Shown piece by piece: positions 51,642 to 58,999 of a DNA stretch of 64,000 bases. The notes under the pieces are model-generated. The model was given only the letters and a program-made list of their open reading frames with translations. It did no database searches and was not told the origin of the DNA. The DNA is from Haloarcula amylovorans (GTDB lineage Archaea; Halobacteriota; Halobacteria; Halobacteriales; Haloarculaceae). The stretch spans positions 1,237,456-1,301,455 of the forward strand of contig NZ_SRIF01000002.1 of assembly GCF_004681185.1 (NCBI RefSeq), given 5' to 3'. Position numbers and translations under genes: made by a program. Position 1 is the first letter of the stretch, and each line of letters begins with the position of its first letter.

Positions 51642-53449
51642 ACATTCGAGAAGTGGAGAGCATTCCCACGCCCACCCTGCCAGCTTTCGAGATACCCCTG
51701 TTCGACGAGATTCTTCAGATGCTCTCGGGCGTACCGTGCGGAGATCGAGACTCTCTCGGCTATGTCTCCAGTCTTCCATTCCCGACTATCCCACGCGTCG
51801 AGTCCAAGTATAGCGTCAATCACCTGCTTCATGCCGTCTTCTTGTGTCATCCACGAGTCAACGGAGACGATTCGCTTCTCTGGCTCCACCCAATCCGGTA
51901 GCGCTGACGTGTGGACATACACGGTCGCACCCTTTTCGCCATCCATCTCCTTCCGTCCGAATCGCATCACTGCTTGAAGGACTTCGTTCTGAATCAGCGC
52001 CTCTTTGACACAGTTCCCGAAGTATCCGTAGTCGGTATCTTCCCCTGAGGTCCCATCCTGTCGCTCAACGGAATAACCGGCGAGAGCGCCCCACTTCTTC
52101 ACGACGTCGTCTCCGGGATGGGGGTTCCCAAGTACGATGCCGAGTCGTATGGTCCCGAAACGGTTGCTACCCTTGAGGTTCCCGTAGTTTTCCGTCCTCG
52201 ATGCCAAGGAGTTCAGTCCACGACCTTCGTACTGTTTGAGTCCCTCCTTCGAGGTGATTACCCCCGGGGTAGAGTCGTGGAGATCGCCCAATTTCTCCAC
52301 AACGGGAATATCGACCGTCGGAGAAACCCCATCTCCACCCTGATAGGCGTTCCAGTTCTCGGTAGTCTGCACGATTTCCAGCCCGAGAACATCCTCAAGA
52401 TATGGCTGCCTGTCATCGTCATCGAGGAGCGGAAACCGTTCAATCTCCGTCCCCATCACGAGTTCCCACAGTTCGAGTACTGGTGTTCCATCGAGAGCCA
52501 CGACACTCTCTGCTTTCCCAAGGTTCGGCGGAAGGAGGAAGGACCATTCGTGTTCGGTATTCCGGGCCGCTACTTTCCCATCCCCCAGTTCAGCGTGTCG
52601 CCAACGGTTATCCAGTCGATCTTTCTCCAGATTGGCGAGCGTCATTAGCGGCCCAAGAGCGTGTGCAGACGAGTTCTTGGCCTGGAGTACGTGATTGGCA
52701 TCGTGGTGCCAACAAAGCTCTTGCTTCCACAGCTTGACTTCTTCCTGAAACTCTGACTGGCGTTCAAGCAGCTCCTCGTAGTCACGGAAGGGAAGCGAGT
52801 CCTGCTCCTCAACATAAGCGGTCACTGCTGGTGGTACTTTCCCGGTGTACTCTTGGACGAAAGCGTCTCCGGGGAACTCATCGATAGCAACGTAGCGTTC
52901 CTCTGTCCAGTCAGGCTGGTAGGCGTGGAGATAGTGTCCGAGAAGAACATCGTACGACTCGGGGTCGATATTAAGCCCCTCGATGAACGGACATTCTCCG
53001 TGCTCCAGACAGGGCAGCTGTTCCCCGAGAAGTCTGCTGGCATTCTGATGGATTGCTTCGCCTTTGATTCCCTTTCGGTATATCGAGAGTAGCTTCTCCG
53101 TCAGTTCATCTGCCGGGTTTCCCTTCTCGTCGAGTGAAACGCTTTCACAGTCGCGGTGGAAGGACGGAAGCCGCGAAACCGAAAGATCGAGGTCGTCTTC
53201 CGCACACCAGTCCTCGTATTCGTCCATGAGTTCGTGCCGTGGAGCGAAGACGGTGATCTGGTTGCTTGTTTCAGCCGCCCATTTGAGCACACCGTAACTC
53301 TTGCCTGAAGCCGGTAGCGCCTCGATGAGTGCTGTTTGTGGGTGTTCGAATGCTTCCCGTATCACGTCGCCAAGGCAGGATTGGATTTGTTCGAGAGTGG
53401 GGTTCTGCGATAGTCCTGCTGCTGTAGATGTAGCTGTAGCTGTAGTCAT
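51593..53449 (-). CDS. SF2 helicase-like ATPase with C-terminal winged helix
   Basis: A 618-residue protein. Walker A is at residues 44-51 (A-L-P-A-S-G-K-S), a motif-Ia-like V-F-A-P-R-H follows, Walker B is A-I-D-E-F at 188-192, and a motif-VI-like Q-A-V-M-R-F-G-R lies near 490. This is the layout of a superfamily 2 helicase/translocase. Residues about 545-605 form a winged helix (T-G-D-I-A-E-R-V-S-I-S-A-R-Y-A-R-E-H-L). A Cys group C-L-E-H-G-E-C at about 147-153 may bind metal. It is the best candidate for element replication. The N-terminus is a short Thr/Ala repeat encoded by gta/gct-type trinucleotides. Confidence 0.65.
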   Translation of the reverse strand: MTTATATSTAAGLSQNPTLEQIQSCLGDVIREAFEHPQTALIEALPASGKSYGVLKWAAETSNQITVFAPRHELMDEYEDWCAEDDLDLSVSRLPSFHRDCESVSLDEKGNPADELTEKLLSIYRKGIKGEAIHQNASRLLGEQLPCLEHGECPFIEGLNIDPESYDVLLGHYLHAYQPDWTEERYVAIDEFPGDAFVQEYTGKVPPAVTAYVEEQDSLPFRDYEELLERQSEFQEEVKLWKQELCWHHDANHVLQAKNSSAHALGPLMTLANLEKDRLDNRWRHAELGDGKVAARNTEHEWSFLLPPNLGKAESVVALDGTPVLELWELVMGTEIERFPLLDDDDRQPYLEDVLGLEIVQTTENWNAYQGGDGVSPTVDIPVVEKLGDLHDSTPGVITSKEGLKQYEGRGLNSLASRTENYGNLKGSNRFGTIRLGIVLGNPHPGDDVVKKWGALAGYSVERQDGTSGEDTDYGYFGNCVKEALIQNEVLQAVMRFGRKEMDGEKGATVYVHTSALPDWVEPEKRIVSVDSWMTQEDGMKQVIDAILGLDAWDSREWKTGDIAERVSISARYAREHLKNLVEQGYLESWQGGRGNALHFSNVCVEEASEYGHVEFTE

Positions 53450-53584
53450 GATAATTCCACCTGCACCACTACTCGGATGTGGCGACAGGAAAAGCCTCTA
53501 CAGTACATAACGGGATGCAGTTGGATATAACTACCGAAAACCGACAGACAGCGGCCGATTCTTTTGAAAATTACAGTCTAATCT

Positions 53585-53602
53585 CCCAGGTCAAACCCTG
53601 GG
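53585..53602 (-). terminator. Hairpin after integrase 1
   Basis: A 6-bp stem CCCAGG/CCTGGG with a 6-nt loop lies 36 nt beyond the integrase 1 stop and before the ATPase gene. It could end integrase transcription; there is no strong T tract. Confidence 0.3.
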
Positions 53603-53637
53603 GGTCAGGTGCCGAAACCCTGCTTAAAGAAAACAGG

Positions 53638-54645
53638 CTAACAGTCTGGCATGGTCTGTCGTATCTGCTCGGATTTCTCCGTCTTCGACCGCTTGTCGTA
53701 GTACTGCTTGATTGTGTCATAGCCACTGTTCACGAGATCAGAAATGTTCTCGATGGATACGTCGTTATCGAGGAGATACATGATTCGTCCCTTCCGAATC
53801 GAGTGGGGACTCACGCTCGATGGACACTTACTGGCAGTGTTGTAGGTCGTGGCTTCGCACTCGTCGGGGTCGCGGTCGTGGGGACACTCTTGCCCGTAGT
53901 GACAGGGGCGCGTGAGCGTGTAGACGTTCCGCTGAATCGTGGTCTTTTGCGCACGAACCGACCGGCCCATCAACAGGGGTTCTCGTCCGTGCTTGTCCGT
54001 TCCGCCGGGATGGTTCATTTCGAGGTAGTCCTGCACAACTTCCACGTCTTCCTTCGAGAGCGGAACGTTACGCTCACCGTGGGATTTGTTCTTCAGCGGC
54101 GTTCCGGTATCTGGCCGGTGCCGTATCTTCAGCATCGGTGGGTCTTCCACGAGATCGTCCACATCGAGAGCGTGGATACTCCCCTGACGTGCGGCTGTTC
54201 GCCACAGGAGCAGGAAGGTGACGTGTCGGAGTGAGGCATACTCGTACTTTTCGAGGTAGTCGAGAATCACGTCAGCTGTCTCCGCCTCGATGAACTCATC
54301 CCGCGAGTCGTTACCGTCCTTCTGTGGCACGAGGCTTTCCACCTTCATCGGAAGTCCGTGAGGTACAGCTTCGATAGCCTGGCAGAACCGCATGAACTTC
54401 TTGAGCGTCCACATCTGGTTTCGGAGCGTGGTGAGACTCACCTGTTTGCCCCGCCACGTTTTGAACTCCTTGAGTCGTCGACCAGTGAGATCGTTGAGAT
54501 TCTCTATCTGGTTTTCGTGGCAGAAGTCTACGAATGGCCGTAGCGCGTACTTGTAGTTCTGTACGGTGTTCTTTGCCTGTCCCTCTTTCTGGTCGCTGAG
54601 GAAGTCCGTGACGGCTTCCTGTGGTGCGTATGGTTCGAGGCTCAT
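53638..54645 (-). CDS. Tyrosine integrase of element 1
   Basis: A 335-residue tyrosine recombinase. The N-terminal core-binding domain (about residues 8-100) is followed by the catalytic domain with R153 in T-A-A-R-Q-G, H281-x2-R284 in S-P-H-S-I-R and the nucleophile Y315 or Y316 in Q-Y-Y-D-K-R. Between arm-strand and box II there is a four-Cys stretch (P-C-H-Y-G-Q-E-C-P-H, D-E-C-E-A-T, S-K-C-P) that may bind zinc and is shared with integrase 2. The ATG at 54,645 is chosen: longer frames run into the att site. It lies 90 nt inside attR, as expected for an element integrating at tRNA-Ala. Confidence 0.88.
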   Translation of the reverse strand: MSLEPYAPQEAVTDFLSDQKEGQAKNTVQNYKYALRPFVDFCHENQIENLNDLTGRRLKEFKTWRGKQVSLTTLRNQMWTLKKFMRFCQAIEAVPHGLPMKVESLVPQKDGNDSRDEFIEAETADVILDYLEKYEYASLRHVTFLLLWRTAARQGSIHALDVDDLVEDPPMLKIRHRPDTGTPLKNKSHGERNVPLSKEDVEVVQDYLEMNHPGGTDKHGREPLLMGRSVRAQKTTIQRNVYTLTRPCHYGQECPHDRDPDECEATTYNTASKCPSSVSPHSIRKGRIMYLLDNDVSIENISDLVNSGYDTIKQYYDKRSKTEKSEQIRQTMPDC

Positions 54646-54734
54646 GGGTGGATGCTGACGGATGCATATACCCAGATAGATGCGCCCAGAGTGGCATACT
54701 CCCCGCGCGGAGGGCGCGTAGCGGCCGTGAGCGC

Positions 54735-54767
54735 AGGCCCCGGGTTCAAATCCCGGCGAGTCCATCC
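54735..54767 (+). repeat. attR of element 1 / attL of element 2
   Basis: Thirty-three bases are identical to the 3' end of tRNA-Ala at 50,162-50,194. No tRNA 5' half precedes it, so it is an attachment-site copy and not a gene. Confidence 0.88.
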
Positions 54768-55365
54768 GAGTGAACGAGCGAAGCGAGTGATTGAGGATGG
54801 TTGAGTCCGGGATTCGCGAGGGAGCGCCTTTGGCGCGACCGTCCCGGCGGCCGGCGTCTCCGGCTCTCTCGCTGGATTTTTTCGTTTTACGTCACTTCTC
54901 TATCCCCGTTGTTAGTCTTCTCTCAACCCCCGACAGATGACTAATTGTTTGTCTGAATAGAGTCGAGTCACTCCTCTAACGGGCCCCCCGCTTGCTGGCG
55001 TTTTCACTGATTCGAGCAATTGCCTTGTCGCGCGCATATCCAGTAATACTTCTCGATGGGAACCGTATGGCCGAAGTCGAAGAATAAGACGAGATGAGGG
55101 AGATGTGAATGAACGCGGGTCGCTGTCTTCTGGGAGTTTCATTGATTCGAGAAGAACGACGGAATGCCATCAACCATGATTGGCTGAGTCACTTCAAGCT
55201 GTGTGAACAGGGGTGTGAATACGATGCCTAAGGTTCTATCAACGGATTGGTCTCGGCTCGTCTGTCATCTCAGAACCGGAGCTTCAAAGAACTCATCAAG
55301 GGTATACTGTACCCGCTTGTTCTCCATCTCGTCTCGTATTAATATCGATAATATTCACTCCACTA
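54768..55365. other. Gene-poor left end of element 2
   Basis: About 600 bases without a confident gene. The first 30 hold a palindrome (acgagcgaagcgagtg) of the type also seen near tRNA-Val. From 54,900 the base composition turns AT-rich. A 40-codon frame at 55,109-55,231 (ending C-E-Q-G-C-E-Y-D-A) is the only forward candidate and is unsupported. Confidence 0.45.
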
Positions 55366-55908
55366 TCATATATATTCGGTATAATTTGAGCTCTCAAATA
55401 TATTTCTACCAAACAATGATTGACTGGCTTCAATTGGAGAAGTTTGTTTGAGATCGGCCATTACGAAGCAAACAAATTTTTTCCAATGCTGGAGGAGGTC
55501 AAACGTACTAACCCCATCCTGTTTTAGAGATTCCTCCAAGGCCCATCCAAGATAAAAATCATAGGCTGTCTCACTGATTGCTCTTATTGCCTTGAGCTCG
55601 GCCAGTGTTTTTACTATTTGAGTTCCATTCGACATTGATTGGTTCCAACTAGACATCACGAGGAGTTTTTCAGGGTCTTCCTCCTCGGATACGTCTTGAT
55701 ACATTACCGCATCAAGCGCGACAAGACGGAGACCTACGGCGAAGATGAGAACAAGTGAAAGAACCCCTCCAATCCAATTTGGCGGTATTAGCCAAGATGG
55801 TAGATTCATCTGGTCTGAAAGAATTTGTAGGAAGCTCACAAAGACAAGAGCGAGCGCGATATTTGCTTCCCCATTCGATAAGAACCTACCGGCATTATTG
55901 TATGCCCT
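55366..55908 (-). pseudogene. 3' part of IS-split membrane protein gene
   Basis: This encodes the C-terminal 180 residues of a membrane protein (R-A-Y-N-N-A-G-R-F-L-S, then two helices and a soluble helical part). Removing the IS and one 8-bp duplicate joins it in frame to the part at 56,613, giving 372 residues. A frame beginning inside the IS at 55,938 could still make a truncated product. Confidence 0.78.
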
Positions 55909-55916
55909 TCGAGTAT
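55909..55916 (+). repeat. Target-site duplication, left copy
   Basis: The octamer tcgagtat directly precedes the IS and is repeated exactly at 56,613-56,620. An 8-bp duplication is typical of IS6-family insertion. Confidence 0.85.
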
Positions 55917-56612
55917 GGTCGTGTTTAGTTAGTAGCATTGAGCCAACGAGCGAAACTCTGCAGCCAGTTTTCGGCTGTTTCCGGTTCGACGTGGCTGAAG
56001 CAGTTCGAAAACGACGAGGTTCGTCGTTTTAGCTCTCGAAAAATCCGTTCGACAGCATTTCGATTTCCGTGACGACACTTCTGAAATCGGAGCCCAGCTC
56101 GTTGCAGTGCAGTTTGGAGGTGTTTCGCGCCATCAACGAGAAAGACGGCGGCTTCGACATCGTGCTTTTGCCGAAGTTCGCGCAAGAAAATTTCCGTGAG
56201 GGTGGTCGTAGTCGTCGAAAACAACCGGATGTGAAGCAGTTCGTTCGACTGCGGCTCGGCGGCGGCGTACAGCCAGAATTGCTGATCGTTGATGCGAATC
56301 ACTGTTTCGTCGAGCGCAATCTGATTCGGTGATTTACCGGATTCCGGCTGTAAATCGGCTTTCTGCACCCAATCGTGGACGGCTTTTCGACTGCGTTGGA
56401 CACCCAACGAGTCGAGTAATTCGACGGTATTCGATAGAGAGAGCCCCGCAACGTGCGACTGAATACCAATCTTCATCGCTGGTTCGGGTGTCCGCTCGCG
56501 CTCCACAAAGTCCAAATCAATCCAGTCTCTATTCCCACTGAGGCGGCTGATTTCTGGCATGGACACCAAGAAATCCGTCCGCCTCACTTTTCACGCTTAA
56601 CTAAACACCGCC
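55917..56612 (-). mobile_element. IS6-family insertion sequence, 696 bp
   Basis: The element is bounded by the 8-bp duplication and has imperfect terminal inverted repeats: GG-TC-GTGTTTAGTTA at the left and GG-CG-GTGTTTAGTTA as the reverse complement of the right end. It contains one full transposase gene. Its size fits the small haloarchaeal IS6 elements. Both ends and the frame are intact, so it may still be active. Confidence 0.85.
55925..56560 (-). CDS. IS6-family DDE transposase
   Basis: A 211-residue transposase starting M-P-E-I-S-R-L-S-G-N-R-D-W. The catalytic residues are readable: D in A-L-D-E-T-V-I, D in F-L-V-D-G-A, and E in V-E-R-I-F-R-E-L-K-R-R. The sequence between them (Q-F-W-L-Y-A-A, C-R-H-G-N-R-N-A-V-E-R) is typical of haloarchaeal IS6 transposases. 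An N-terminal HTH region precedes the catalytic core. A start ten codons earlier (56,587) is possible but within the terminal region. Confidence 0.9.
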   Translation of the reverse strand: MPEISRLSGNRDWIDLDFVERERTPEPAMKIGIQSHVAGLSLSNTVELLDSLGVQRSRKAVHDWVQKADLQPESGKSPNQIALDETVIRINDQQFWLYAAAEPQSNELLHIRLFSTTTTTLTEIFLRELRQKHDVEAAVFLVDGAKHLQTALQRAGLRFQKCRHGNRNAVERIFRELKRRTSSFSNCFSHVEPETAENWLQSFARWLNATN

Positions 56613-56620
56613 TCGAGTAT
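56613..56620 (+). repeat. Target-site duplication, right copy
   Basis: The octamer tcgagtat is the exact partner of 55,909-55,916. Confidence 0.85.
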
Positions 56621-57188
56621 CTTGAGCTAATTCTTTCGCGGACTTATCTACGTCTACAAGCCCCTCATGGACATACTCTGTGCCACGTTTAACGAAATCA
56701 TCTCTTCTTTCCTCAGCAAACTTTGTACCAGGATAGTGAGAGAATACAGCTTCGATTAGCTCGTTTGGTGAAGAGAGCGTCCCAATAAGTTCTATTCTGT
56801 TAATCAAGTTCGAAAAAACACGTAATATACCGCCAAGGACAATCGTTCCCGTGTCTCTCAATCCGACATAATATGAATCCCTGAAAGATATGAACGCGAT
56901 TGTGAGAATAATAAGAAGACCGAGTAGTAGGACGGCTACGATTCCAAGTGCGGCTTCCAATCCGATCAGCCAAGATAGGAGAAGAAGAACACTCCCCAGT
57001 AAGAGAGTAGTTGGGAGTTTGAAAAACACGAGAAGTCCAATAAAACTAGAAACGATTGTGAGTGTGATGGACGCACCAACAAAATATACAAGTAAAAGAG
57101 TAGGTATCGTAAAGAATACCGCCAATTTCCAGTTCATAAGGGTCAACAAGAGTATGAAGCCGACGACGAGTCCAAGTAAAGACTCCAT
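56613..57188 (-). pseudogene. 5' part of IS-split membrane protein gene
   Basis: This encodes the N-terminal 192 residues of the split protein. Several close hydrophobic helices fill residues 1-130, followed by a charged region ending K-E-L-A-Q-D-T-R at the insertion point. With the IS in place three foreign residues and a stop follow. The whole protein (372 residues) has no family I can name. Confidence 0.78.
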
Positions 57189-57281
57189 ATGGCAAAATTA
57201 CATGCTAACAATTAACCACTTTCTGTCTGTCAACATTGACGATAAAGCTTCAATACTCAGTTGACCAATTTAGATCAGAAG

Positions 57282-58283
57282 TCAGATGTGGTCAAGGTAC
57301 GACTGTCTCTGACTCCGACGTTCACCCGCTGTCCGTTCGTCGTAGTGCTTCTCAAGAACCTCGTCAGAGACGTTCATCCGATCCGAGACAATTTCCTTTG
57401 GTACACCAGAGTTCAGGTGATAGGTGATGGCACCCCGGCGGATTGCGTGAGGAGCTACGCTCGATGGACACTTGCTTTCGTGGTCTTTTTTCGTCGCTTC
57501 ACAGTCTTCGATGACGCGGTCGTGAGGACACTTGTCAGTATACACGCAAGGTCGAGTTAATTGGTAGACACCCCTCCGGATCGTCGAAAGCGCCGCTCGT
57601 CCTCTCGAAGTACAGAATAGTGGCATCCGGCCGTAGTCGTCGGCTACCTTCTTGTGGTTGAATTTGAGGAAGTCGTCAATCACGTCACAGAGCTCGCGGT
57701 TGAGATTGACGTGCCGCTCTCCGTGTTCCTTGTTTTTCAGAGGGGTTTCTGTGTCGGGTCGGTGCTTGATTTCGACGTATCCCTCCTCGCTATTGTAATC
57801 GTCAACATCGATAGCTCGTGCGGACCCTGACCGCATTCCGGTATGCCAGAGTAGGTAGAAGGCAACGTGGCGGAAGCTCGCGTACTCCCATTTCTCCAGG
57901 TAGGCGAAAATCTGGTCAACCGCTTCCGGCTTGAGGATGTCGTCATTCTGGTCGCCATTTCCGGTGATAGTCGGAGACGACACGCGCTCGTGAACGTGCT
58001 TCGGGGCCGCCTCGATTCGTTCACAGAACCGGAGGAACATCCGGAGCGTGTCGAGCTGACTCTTGAGTGTGATCGGCTTGATGCCCTCCGAGCGCCACAT
58101 CTTGTAGTCGTGGAGTTTGCGCCCGGTGATGTTGTTCATGTCCTCTAAGCCGACCTCCTCGCACCACTCGACGAATTGGCCGAGACGGTATCCTTGATTC
58201 TGGAGTGACGATTCCAAGAGCTCGCTTTCGCGTTCTTTCAGGTACGCTTCTACAGCTTCTTCTGGTGTGATTGATTCCAGCAT
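57282..58283 (-). CDS. Tyrosine integrase of element 2
   Basis: A 333-residue tyrosine recombinase clearly related to integrase 1 throughout. Catalytic residues are R in H-T-G-M-R-S-G, H-x2-R in A-P-H-A-I-R-R-G, and Y in H-Y-D-E-R-T. The four-Cys insertion is conserved (P-C-V-Y-T-D-K-C-P-H, E-D-C-E-A-T, S-K-C-P). The ATG at 58,283 starts M-L-E-S-I-T-P-E-E-A-V, parallel to the start of integrase 1. The frame is intact, so recombinase activity is possible. It lies 170 nt inside the degenerate attR. Confidence 0.86.
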   Translation of the reverse strand: MLESITPEEAVEAYLKERESELLESSLQNQGYRLGQFVEWCEEVGLEDMNNITGRKLHDYKMWRSEGIKPITLKSQLDTLRMFLRFCERIEAAPKHVHERVSSPTITGNGDQNDDILKPEAVDQIFAYLEKWEYASFRHVAFYLLWHTGMRSGSARAIDVDDYNSEEGYVEIKHRPDTETPLKNKEHGERHVNLNRELCDVIDDFLKFNHKKVADDYGRMPLFCTSRGRAALSTIRRGVYQLTRPCVYTDKCPHDRVIEDCEATKKDHESKCPSSVAPHAIRRGAITYHLNSGVPKEIVSDRMNVSDEVLEKHYDERTAGERRSQRQSYLDHI

Positions 58284-58453
58284 GGGTTGCGAAGCACAAC
58301 CCCAGTAGACGGAGACGATCTCGTGCGTGTTCGCTGAGCGCCAGCCAGGTGTCGGTGCGGTGCGGGTGCCCAGAGCGAGTGAAACGAGCGGCGGGCGTGG
58401 ACGAGCCGGGTGCCGCGCGGTGCGGTCTCCCTGAGGGAGCGGAGCGACCGAGG

Positions 58454-58493
58454 CATGGGAGACGGGCCCGAGGTAAAAATCCCGGCGAGTCCA
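58454..58493 (+). repeat. Degenerate attR of element 2
   Basis: Forty bases align with tRNA-Ala positions 50,154-50,191, from the anticodon loop to the discriminator. There is a 2-nt insertion and the T loop is altered (ggtaaaaatc for gttcaaatc). The last 17 bases are exact. Confidence 0.75.
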
Positions 58494-58520
58494 CTTTCTT
58501 CGCTCACTACGTTCGCTCAA

Positions 58521-58560
58521 TTCCAGCGAGTCCGTCTGAGTTCTCTCTGTCAATCGACAT
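58521..58560 (+). repeat. Second copy of the tRNA-Ala downstream flank
   Basis: The bases ccagcgagtcc then gagttctctctgtcaatcgaca match the end of tRNA-Ala and its immediate flank at 50,181-50,217 with a few changes. This locates the chromosome as it was next to the tRNA before integration. Confidence 0.65.
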
Positions 58561-58568
58561 AGAGGTTC

Positions 58569-58700
58569 GTGGAAAGCGAGTTCGATGCCAACCTCGGCGA
58601 GTTCCGACTCTACCGGAACACGTCGACCGGGACGAATACCGACCGCTCAGACTACCAGCAGATGCTGGTCGCCACCGAGAGTGGGAAACCGGCGCTGTGA
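58569..58700 (+). pseudogene. Remnant of a protein gene, 43 codons
   Basis: A frame from GTG 58,569 reads V-E-S-E-F-D-A-N-L-G-E-F-R-L-Y-R, with coding-like composition, to a stop at 58,700. No start context or promoter is visible. It looks like the C-terminal end of a gene cut off at the integration boundary. The parent is not recognised. Confidence 0.35.
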
Positions 58701-58999
58701 TCGTTCGTAGTATCTCGCCCATCTGCCAGTCAATCTCTGACGTGGAGCAACTGCCTCCCGACTCGAAGAGGCTGGCGTTGAACGACACCGACTTTCTCTG
58801 AGTCATCGGTATCCCTATTGCGGGTATCCCCGGCGCAGGAGCGTTGTCTATGAATAATAGGCCGATTTCGTCGAACGAGTCTTTTGAAGGGACTAATCAC
58901 TCGCCATATATCGGGCGGTAAGACGTGCTTACTTCCGGTATCGTTTGGATTTGATTTTCACCGGAGGGTTTTTGTCAGTCGATAGCGTGGTTGCATAGA

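Larger units (their letters stand above)
50192..54767. mobile_element. Integrated element 1 at tRNA-Ala
   Basis: This 4.6-kb element lies between the tRNA-Ala and an exact 33-nt copy of its 3' end. It carries, all on the minus strand, an integrase next to attR, an SF2-like ATPase with winged helix, a helical protein and a membrane protein. The last two genes are clearly more AT-rich than the chromosome. No capsid or portal gene is seen, so it looks like an integrated plasmid or a reduced provirus. Confidence 0.8.
54768..58493. mobile_element. Integrated element 2 in tandem
   Basis: This 3.7-kb element runs from the exact att copy at 54,735 to a degenerate copy at 58,454-58,493. It carries integrase 2 at its right end and an IS-split membrane-protein gene. 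It shares its layout and a related integrase with element 1. The decayed attR and disrupted cargo suggest it is the older insertion. Confidence 0.72.
58284..58999. other. Right border of the integrated block
   Basis: No intact gene lies in this interval. It holds the region upstream of integrase 2, the degenerate att copy, a 25-base palindromic spacer, the former downstream flank of tRNA-Ala (about 58,531-58,560), a gene remnant and the promoter region of the pilin-like gene at 59,000. Confidence 0.6.

Noticed and set aside
54646..54765. N-terminal extension of integrase 1 across the att site
   Set aside because: The extra residues are the translation of the tRNA-Ala 3' end and have no counterpart in integrase 2 beyond the same att artefact.
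54735..54767. Possible second tRNA-Ala gene
   Set aside because: Only the T arm and acceptor 3' strand are present, with no D arm or anticodon arm before them.
54912..55173. Short minus-strand open frames of 65 and 76 codons in element 2
   Set aside because: They overlap each other in different frames, have no recognisable features, and lie in a gene-poor region.
58271..58801. A 176-codon open frame across the right att region
   Set aside because: It reads through the att copy and palindromes, and its composition is not coding-like over most of its length.
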